28,513 nucleotides of DNA from Beroe ovata (lineage: Eukaryota; Ctenophora; Nuda; Beroida; Beroidae), in contig CAMPET010000019.1 of NCBI GenBank assembly GCA_946803715.1, positions 105,302-133,814 of the forward strand, given 5' to 3'. The position numbers and the translations under genes were made by a program. Below are positions 20,853 through 28,513 of this stretch, piece by piece. The notes beneath the pieces were generated by a model. It was not told where the DNA came from. It was given only the letters and a program-made list of their open reading frames with translations, and did no database searches. Position 1 is the first letter of the stretch. Each line of letters starts with the position of its first letter.

Positions 20853-20862
20853 ATGACGTCAT
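20853..20862. promoter_or_regulatory. ATGACGTCAT palindrome (consensus CRE/ATF site)
   Basis: A perfect 10-bp palindrome in a patch with more CpG than its surroundings (20780-20960), with ACGACGTCAGG nearby. Further TGACGTCA octamers occur at 21325-21332 and 22016-22023. An internal enhancer or promoter is possible but unproven. Confidence 0.4.
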
Positions 20863-21844
20863 GCGTTGTCATGGCAGCACGACGTCAGGACGCCCGCGCG
20901 CGTGTTCACCACCAAACTTCACCCCGGCCAATCGCCAAAGCTGTCGACACGTCTCAAATAATCCCTCTTTTCCGCTAATAAATAGTATTTGTCGAGGCAT
21001 TGTGATTTAAACCAAATGAAAGTGTTCACGTCTCTTGACCGTTTTGATATTGTTTCTAACCAAAATTCAATGGGTGTTAGACATCTTCCTGCCGAAAAGC
21101 CATTGTCATACATGGATTCCCCTTGTGTTGCATTTTTTGCATATTTGAGAACGGCCCTTTTCCATTCCGGAGATTTCAATTTGCAGCGCTCTTAGCGGAT
21201 CAGTGGTTTCCAGTGAAAAGTTCATTCTAAAACCCTTACACTCATTTTGCAACCTGATATTTCCAGACATTTTCTAAAATTCAACTTTTAAATATCACCT
21301 GCTGGGTGTCCATTTACACCAGTTTGACGTCAGAAGACACACACAAACACACACAGTATATTATTGGGGATTTCATTCGAGTCTAATTTTAGACCCGGTA
21401 TGCCCCACCAATTTAGAGGTTGGCTAGATTCTATGTTCTAACAATCGGGAAAACTTATTATCCATGGAAACCGCAAAAATGGGATAAATTTGCAGTTTTT
21501 GAGGAAAGAAGTGAAGATTCCTCACAAATTTGATTACTGATCAAGCCATACATGCTGTCGGATTGAGCATGGAGAAATCAAATGAGTATTCATGCACACA
21601 GATGAATTTTCTCTAAAAATAGCGGCGAACAATCGAACATCGTTATTTAAGCTTAACTTCACTATTTCTATTAATAGACCTATTGGTTATGCCTAATGAC
21701 CCTGTTTTTATATAGTTTTGTGACGTGGCATGGCATATTTAATTGTACACTGTCATATCTTTACAGTTTACCCAGTGCTTGTCACCATATTCAGTAGGTA
21801 TTCTGGCTACTGATGCCACTGCGGTTAATGATTCTACCTTATAA

Positions 21845-21995
21845 ACACTCATCCTTGACACCACTTTTCCTTGACACAACTCACCCTTGACACCACTCCA
21901 ATATCTCGCCACTTTTCCTTGACATCACTTTTCCTTGACATCGCTTCCTCTTGACACCATAGTATTCCCTGACCACACTTCTGCCGACTGTTCAT
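21845..21995 (+). repeat. TTGACACC minisatellite, block E
   Basis: About eight units such as CTTGACACCACTTTTC, CTTGACACAACTC and CTTGACATCACTTTTC, ending shortly before a TTGACGTCAA palindrome at 22015-22024. The lead-in CACTCATCCTTGACACC is identical to the string at 16393-16409 before the Ras-binding exon. Confidence 0.85.
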
Positions 21996-22712
21996 TAAAA
22001 TATCGGGAACTCCATTGACGTCAAGCAATATAAATGTCTCAACTTTTACCCATGTGCCCCCCTCACTATCTAACCAGTGTTAACATTGGTGATTTGGGGC
22101 GGGGGGATACTGAACCAATGAGTCATATATTCCCTCGCCCCCCTAATCATTTCCTGTATAATTTCCATCAACATTTCGCTCCATCGAGGTTGTGCAATTA
22201 TTGCCGCAGTTTCTGATCGATAGCAGTTGTGTTCAGCGATCTTGACTTCTCCGTTTTTTCCTCTCTCCGTCATCCTTTGCATGACACACGTCATATGAAT
22301 CCTCAAGTCACACAATTCCTCGCTATGTGTACAAGTTGTCATCTCGGTATTAGGTCATAGCTCAACCTCTATGAGCAGCACTTTCTTTTTCCCGGCCTAT
22401 TCTACTCTCTCTCTCTTTCGAATCCTTGATTGGATCCCTTTCTAGCTTCTTTCTTCCAAGTTTTCTTCCCATTTCTTCTCCCATTCCCTCTTCTGGGCTC
22501 TTCTGACCCTCTTCCCCATCTAACAGCTGTCATTTTACCACCGCACACCCTCTCGACCCTTCTACTGCTTCCTTCTCAGAACAGTTGCAAAGAGTGTCAG
22601 AACACAAATTGATAATAATCGCCTGTCAATCGTTGTCTCTGTTTGATAGCCGAGCTTATAGTTCTGATATCACAGTTTTCGTGACTCCTTCATAATATTC
22701 CTTGCCGTCAAT

Positions 22713-22772
22713 ATCACGAATTAGTGGATGATCTGACTTAGTGGATGATCACGAATTAGTGGATGATCTGAC
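22713..22772. repeat. 35-bp tandem repeat, two copies
   Basis: ATCACGAATTAGTGGATGAT recurs at 22713 and 22748, each followed by CTGACT. Confidence 0.85.
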
Positions 22773-23786
22773 TCAAATATTTGAGCATGCAAAACACGCT
22801 CTCCTTTTCCTTTCCTCGGTGCAATGTGTGATGCGTCCTTGTTTTTCTCCTTTTTGTGTTTCATATTGATTCCGATACATATTGTATTCTTCAATTAACT
22901 AATTACTTGTCACCACGGCTATTATCACTCCTTTATCATGGAAATTGCTCCTTCATAAAGCACGATGACACACACACATTTTCCGGCTGTGACCAACATG
23001 CAATATATACTCGCTGTATTAGTTCAAGTACACGTTGATAGGTAGATAGATAGCTATAATAATGCTGATGGTTTTTGCTGTGGTAGTGTGCATAGTATAG
23101 GCTATACGCATATCTAGGAGCTTGGTCAAGAATGGCACACAGTGGTCCAATTAGGCGCTGTCTGGCCTTCCTTTTGCAACCCCCCGCCCCTCCCCCTTAA
23201 CTTCGGTCCCAGTCTAACCCCCTGCGTTCGAAGCATATTTTTCATCAAGTATGCATTTAAAGATCTCAGTTTAACAATCGAACTAAGTGTTGTGAACACG
23301 GTATATTTTGAGATATACTGTATCCTGCATGATCATACAAGAAAACACTCGGTCATGAATACACTACTGCAAGAGCTCATACAACATACTGTACATTCCT
23401 CAATATAGAGCATATCAGAGGATTACGTTGTGCGTTTTGTTCAGAAATATACTCTTTCTCGCTAGCTCATTCATTGCTCGACTTGAGTTTTTGTCTCAAT
23501 CAATGCTTTGTTGGACGATATCAACTGGAAGCATAATATTGGTGTGTGACTTAAGTTAATTTCCATCATTTCATAGATGACGCTTGTTTTAGTGACATTT
23601 CCTACTAAATGATGATAATGTCACATTTTGGTGTGGTAGTTTTTACCTAGTATGGTGCGTATGTAGGAGATTATGATATGAGAGTCTGTAATGCTTGTCT
23701 AGGAACTCTATTTGAGCTCACAATTCACATAAATCGTTCTGATATGTGATCTACTTTCTTTCCTATAGGTTCTTGCCTTACTTAAT

Positions 23787-23905
23787 GGTGTCCTGAGTGG
23801 CGTCATTTCTATGCAGCAAGAGCGGTGTCAAGATGAGAAATCAAGAGACAAATTTATTGCATTGGTGTCAAGAGAGAGAGAGTTTTATTAAACTGGTGTC
23901 AATTA
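23787..23905 (-). repeat. TTGACACC minisatellite, block F, inverted orientation
   Basis: On the + strand the motif appears as its reverse complement: GGTGTCCTGAGTGGCGTC, GCGGTGTCAAGA, TTGGTGTCAAGAGAG and CTGGTGTCAATT. It is the only block of the family in this orientation. Confidence 0.75.
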
Positions 23906-24190
23906 TAGTAGTTTATTATAGAGTGAAGATTAGTGGAAGTAGCTGTTGTGTTAGGCGAATAGTAAAATACGGTTGTTATTCACTGTTCGTTGCAGGTAGC
24001 ACAGCTGAGTGCCTTACATTCAATTATATTGTATGGTATACCAATATACTAACCCTGTGTTAGTATATCGTGTATTTTATTATGTCAAACATAATGAGTC
24101 ATACTATAGCTGTGTTTGCCGTGTTCTATGTATGTGCGTGTTTGCGTGTCCTACATGATACATCGCCCTCTACGATCTAACTATCAGTAC

Positions 24191-25507
24191 ATCCTCTAAA
24201 TAGAGGAATTGGAATTTTCACCGATTTCCCGATGATCTAGCTCAAAAATTCTTTCAGATTCGGATTCTACGTCAAAAAATAGGCCAGGAACACCTATTTC
24301 CAGTATGTCTCCTGAAGAATTGATTTTGTCCATATTTTGGTTTCAGTGTGTCCCATTGATTTTCGCGTTTTTGTAGTGTTTGCTTCCCAGGGGAGAGAAA
24401 TCGGCATTTGGGCGTGGTTTAACGGCAAGTGTGAACTTAACATGATCGTAATGAGGGTTGATATTTGTAGTGTGATAGTAGGAGAGATGATTTGGTGGAA
24501 AATCAGTGTCGCAAGTGTCGGTAAAGACTCCATTAGAGACCTTCGAAAATGAAGTATAAAAGTGTGGAGTCATTCACTTCATTTTCTACTGATACTCAGG
24601 TCAGAAATTCAAAGAAAAATTTTTGTTGCATTTTTACGGAAATACCATCGATTCCCATGTATTTTTGGACGCTGAATCGATTCCTGGTCGAATTTTGGAC
24701 CTATCTCGCTCCCCTGAGGAGCTGTTCGTAATGTAACTTCTTATCCTATATCTGGCAATAAAATGGAATCTTCGCCCATTTCCCGATGAGCTAGCTCTGA
24801 AAGCTCCCCGGATTCGAATTCTACGTCAAAAAATAGGTTAGGAACACTATTTTCCAGTATATCTACTGAAAAAATGATTTTAGCCATATTTTGGTGTCAG
24901 TGCGTCCCACTGATTTTCGTGTTTTTGTACTGTTTGCTTCCCAGGGGAGAGAAATTGTCATTTGGGCGTGCTTTCACGGCAAGTATGATCTCTACATGAT
25001 CGTAACGAGGGTTGATATTTGTAGTGTGATAGTAGGAGAGATAATCTAGTGGAAAATTAGAGTTGTAAGTGTCGGTTAAGACATCACTAGAGACCTTCAA
25101 AAAAGAAGTATAAAAGTGTGGAGTCGTTCACTTCATTTTCTGCCGATACTCAGGTCAGAAATTCAAAGAAAAATTTTCTTGGCATTTTCACGCAAATACC
25201 ATTGCTTCCCATGTATTTTTGGACGCTGAATCGATTTCTGATCGAATTTTGGACCTATCTCGCTCCCCTGAGGAGCTGTTCGCCATGTATCTTCTTATCC
25301 TATATCTGGCAATAAAATGGAATTTTCGCCCACTTCCAGATGAGCTAGCTCTGAAAGCTCTCCGGATTCGAATTCTACGTCAAAAATAGGTTAGGAACAC
25401 TATTTTCCAGCATATCTACTGAAAAAATGATTTTAGCCATATTTTGGTGTCAGTGCGTCCCACTGATTTTCGTGTTTTTGTACTGTTTGATTCCCAGGGG
25501 AGAGAAA
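24191..25507 (+). repeat. Satellite-like array 2: about 2.4 copies of the ~554-bp monomer
   Basis: The anchor GGGGAGAGAAA occurs at 24390, 24944 and 25497 (periods 554 and 553), and TATAAAAG at 24555 and 25109. The array begins at the same point of the monomer as array 1 (CCTC-AAATA-GA-GGAAT, then TGGAATTTT). It is cut at the right by a single N at 25508 followed by a CA tract, so the true length is unknown. Orientation is the same as array 1. Confidence 0.88.
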
Positions 25508-25530
25508 NACACACACACACACACACACAC
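25508..25530. repeat. CA microsatellite after an assembly gap
   Basis: Single N followed by a pure CA tract. Confidence 0.9.
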
Positions 25531-26811
25531 AATCTCCTACATTTCTAGACTGTTTTTCTCTCCTTATTCCGACACTTCCTGCCCTGTTCTGCGCACAAGC
25601 CATGTGTCCCTCTGTATATGATAACACTTGACAACATAATTGTAACGTTACTATAGAGGCCAGAGGGTGTTACCTACCACACAAGCTTCCATAGTGTAAC
25701 ATATTATACACATGTAATTCGTATGACGAAGCCTGGATACTGTTGAAAGGTCACTGCTACGAGAGAAAGGAGGTGAATCCATTGATATATTCCACGTGTA
25801 ATAATCTTTTGATGCGTTATGTTGTGTCCGTGGACATAAATGGGTATTTGTTCTAGGTTACCAGAGAGTTTTTCCGGATAATTAACAACTATTCGTGGAA
25901 TTGTAGTTACGCTTCCCCAGCTGATCTTGGACACGAGTTTTTACTCAGTGTATTCACAACTTTGTGTGAGTTGACAGTTGCAACTTAGCGTACGATCGTC
26001 TCAGAATTGATCTGACATGAGAATTGATATGTCACACGTCCGTTACACGGGTTTTCAATTCTTATTCATATATTGATGGATAATATCGACCATAGCATCC
26101 AATTCATGCCACCTTGCCACCTTCGAAGACTACTTAGGACATATCCAGTATGTCTTTGATATTTCTGCGAAATTTGATTGCTATTTTTGATACTCAGCTG
26201 AGTTCAAAGACATGATTTAGATGCTCAAAAGGTTTATAATTGAGTCTCTAAATTGGTCCCAGTTTTGCGAATCTTAGAAATGATTTAGCTAATGCCTGAT
26301 CCCAAGCAAACAAGTGTGTTTTTCACACATTCTTCATTCAGCACATAATTTTCATTTTCGCCACGTTCTCGATCCTTTGAATTGTAAATCTAGCACTGAT
26401 CCGGTTTTATTCCTAGCGAATTTAATGATAAAGATAAATTTATCAAAGACAACTGGCGTCGGGCTAAACATACTCTAGTACGAACTTATTTCAATTTATT
26501 CACTGTCGTCGACTTTTCTCCGCTAAGAGCTACGGAAATCTCCTTTCTTCTTGAATATTTTTACTTATATTGTGTAACTTGAATTTTCCGAGCATCAGCA
26601 TGATATTTCATCTTGATTTTCCTTGAACCGGTCTTCTTACACATCTCATGTCTTTCCTAGGGAAGAGGTATTTGCTTTTAACATTTTCTCACGTCAAATT
26701 TCCCCTGCTTCCAATTGGATTCAGTGTGTTTGATGGAGGTCAGTGTGATACGTATCTCAGTAAACAACTATACTTGGCTTGACGGAGTTTTTAACACTTT
26801 TCTCCACTTAA

Positions 26812-27866
26812 CTTCCATGCTCAAGTCTGTGCTTTTTCTGGGGCAGCTTTTCAAATTTCCCAGCAATTGTGAGGTTAATTGTGAGCCGTCTTTGACTCAA
26901 TTCAGCCATTCTTTTGGACTTTGACTATAATAGGATGCAATTTAGCCGTCTTTGTGAAAATTAGGTCCATTGATTGGCTTTCAATTGATTCCATCGTGTG
27001 AGAGTGTGTGTGTGTGTGTATTTGTGTATGTTTGTTTGTGAGTGTGTAATATGCTAATTGGCCCCATGGTACCATTGTACATGTTATCATTACGTCATCC
27101 TGGGGCTGGAAACACTGATATAGTATGTTTGTACACGTTGGTACATGTGTGTCTACTCTCTGTTATGTGTGTGTTTGTGTTGCAGATGGTTCCGTATCTT
27201 GAATCAAATTTATAGTGTCAATTTGTTTGCTTCTGTATCTGTGCGTGACCAGTAGTTAATGTTCCAAGGGTGTTTTTGTGGTTTCTATATCATTATCTTA
27301 ACTGCCTCTCCCCTTGTGTGTGTNCTTCCATGCTCAAGTCTGTGCTTTTTCTGGGGCAGCTTTTCAAATTTCCCAGCAATTGTGAGGTTTTCGGAGCCGT
27401 CTTTGACTCAATTCAGCCATTCTTTTGGACTTTGACTATAAAAGGATGCAATTTAGCCGTCTTTGTGAAAATTAGGTCCATTGATTGGGTTTGAATTGAT
27501 TCCATCGTGTGAGAGTGTATGTGTGAGAGTGTGTGTGTGTGTATTTGTGTGTATGTGTTTGTGTGTATGTTCGTTTGTGGTTGCATTTGTGTGTGTAATA
27601 TGCTAATTGGCCCCATGGTACTACTGTACATGTTATTATTACGTCATCCTGGGCGGGAAACGCTGATATACTGTGTTTGTACACGTTGGTACATGTGTGT
27701 CTACCCTCTGTTATGTGTGTGTTTGTGTTGCAGATGGTTCCATATCTTGAATCCAATTTAAAGTGTCAATTTCTTTGCGTCTGTATCTGTGCGTGACCAG
27801 TAGTTAAATAATGTTCCAAGGGTGTTTTTTGTGGTTTCTATATCATTATCTTAACAGCCTCTCCCC

Positions 27867-27905
<39 letters not shown>
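26812..27905 (+). repeat. ~513-bp direct duplication across an assembly gap
   Basis: The segment starting CTTCCATGCTCAAGTCTGTG occurs at 26812 and again at 27325, directly after an N at 27324. The copies are nearly identical through TTGTGTTGCAGATGGTTCC to CTCTCCCCTTGTGTGTG. The second has longer TG tracts and ends at an N (27906). They differ by short indels, for example after TTGTGAGGTT. This is either a real tandem duplication or two alleles placed in series at a microsatellite gap. Confidence 0.9.
27003..27050. repeat. TG microsatellite in duplication copy 1
   Basis: Imperfect TG tract. The matching tract in copy 2 (27518-27598) is expanded. Confidence 0.85.
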
Positions 27906-28012
27906 NAGGGTCACCTCCATGATATTGACGGTGAAGCCATGCTAGTATACGTCACCAATATATCACTTGTTTGCACTGCCTTTTAAATGTCATTGTGTGT
28001 GTGTGTGTGTTT
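27871..28012. repeat. TG microsatellites around an assembly gap
   Basis: Pure TG tract to 27905, N at 27906, unique sequence, then a further TG tract at 27992-28011. Confidence 0.9.
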
Positions 28013-28513
28013 GTTGATGGCCGCTTATTTACCATTGCTTAGCTGTAGAGATGGATTTGTTTTGCTTTGATCTGAGCTGCTCCTTCATAAACATGGTTTA
28101 TTCCTCAATCCTGACTACACCCTTCTCAAATCCAGATTTTTCATGATCATTTGGTATGTCGTGAAGTTCGAAAGTCATTCCATACATGTGAAATTGTCTG
28201 ATTGATCATCCACATGATCGAGCATATTATCATAGTACCCATGATAAGGCATGGTCTCCATTTCGAGACACAAGACCACGTGATAGTCAGAAATTAAGAT
28301 GATCATATCCTAGACTTATTAAGAATTAGAACTGGTGGTATAGACATTTTCACATGTTCAACCAATAATATACTCGTTGCTTGTCCATGCTAGTTCCATC
28401 CAATTTCACCCTTCGCCCAATAGTGTGATGAATACCAGAGCTAATAGCTGTGCATATATAAACACGCGTCCATTTTAATAGAAAATGGTAATTTCATATG
28501 TGTGTGTGTGTGT

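Larger units (their letters stand above)
20282..28513 (+). other. Long non-coding stretch at the right end
   Basis: No exon, and in particular no DH or PH domain segment, was recognised. The region holds three CCATGGTGAT repeats just after the donor, a CRE-rich GC-elevated patch (20.85-21.33 kb), TTGACACC blocks E and F, a 35-bp tandem repeat (22713-22772), the second ~554-bp monomer array, and a ~513-bp duplication interrupted by gaps. If the gene model is right this is intron, possibly with undetected small exons. Confidence 0.5.

Noticed and set aside
20919-21179. 86-codon minus-strand frame (EFWLETISKRSRDVN segment)
   Set aside because: Overlaps an equally open + frame. No family recognised.
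22070-22342. 90-codon minus-strand frame with protein-like composition
   Set aside because: Composition is suggestive (E/R/M-rich, MLMEIIQEMIRGA), but there is no homology I can name and no clear promoter or splice context. Worth only a database search.
27181-27235. GTTGCAG acceptor followed by ATGGTTCC in both duplication copies
   Set aside because: In copy 1 the frame from the ATG stops within a dozen codons, there is no consensus donor, and the copies differ. Not an exon.
28132-28158. 18-nt micro-exon between CAAATCCAG and GTATGT
   Set aside because: Both signals fit, but such pairs are common by chance and nothing links it to the gene.

Overview
The window is eukaryotic and almost certainly metazoan. 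It is AT-rich and dominated by non-coding DNA with TG/CA microsatellites, minisatellites and satellite-like arrays. Its convincing coding sequence is split by GT-AG introns of 140 bp to several kb. There are no bacterial operons, and I see no phage, plasmid or CRISPR features. The species cannot be named from sequence alone; an invertebrate with microsatellite-rich introns fits best.

The main gene lies on the + strand and runs off the right edge. A large Ser/Glu/Asp-rich exon (about 5094-7006) carries many basophilic phosphorylation-type sites. About 9 kb of intronic sequence follows. Then come a small basic exon (ending 16115) and two exons (16423-16517 and 16658-16797) that together encode a Raf-like Ras-binding domain. 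By eye this domain resembles that of the RhoGEF PLEKHG5 (Syx/GEF64C family). Phase-compatible candidate exons follow at 18330-18397, 19222-19828 (asparagine-rich) and 20229-20281. The DH-PH catalytic part expected of a PLEKHG5 protein was not found and would lie downstream of this window.

Layout: 1-5093, upstream sequence with TG repeats, a TTGACACC minisatellite and a pre-miRNA-like hairpin. 5094-7006, large exon. 7007-15943, long intronic stretch with a tandem array of a ~554-bp monomer (about 8952-10550), one assembly gap, and minisatellites near 15.0 and 15.55 kb. 15944-20281, exon cluster. 20282-28513, presumed intron with three CRE-type octamers at 20.85-22.02 kb, a second array of the same ~554-bp monomer (24.19-25.5 kb), and a ~513-bp direct duplication across an assembly gap (26.8-27.9 kb).

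I did not find a self-contained novel system such as a defence island or biosynthetic cluster. The observations most worth following are the two intronic arrays of one monomer with a shared reading frame and a fixed TATAAAAG, the dispersed TTGACACC repeat family (one inverted pair of which brackets the splice acceptor of an exon), the TGACGTCA excess, and the repeated L-x-R-S-x-S-x-I-x-R-x-x-Y-K-P motif in the large exon.
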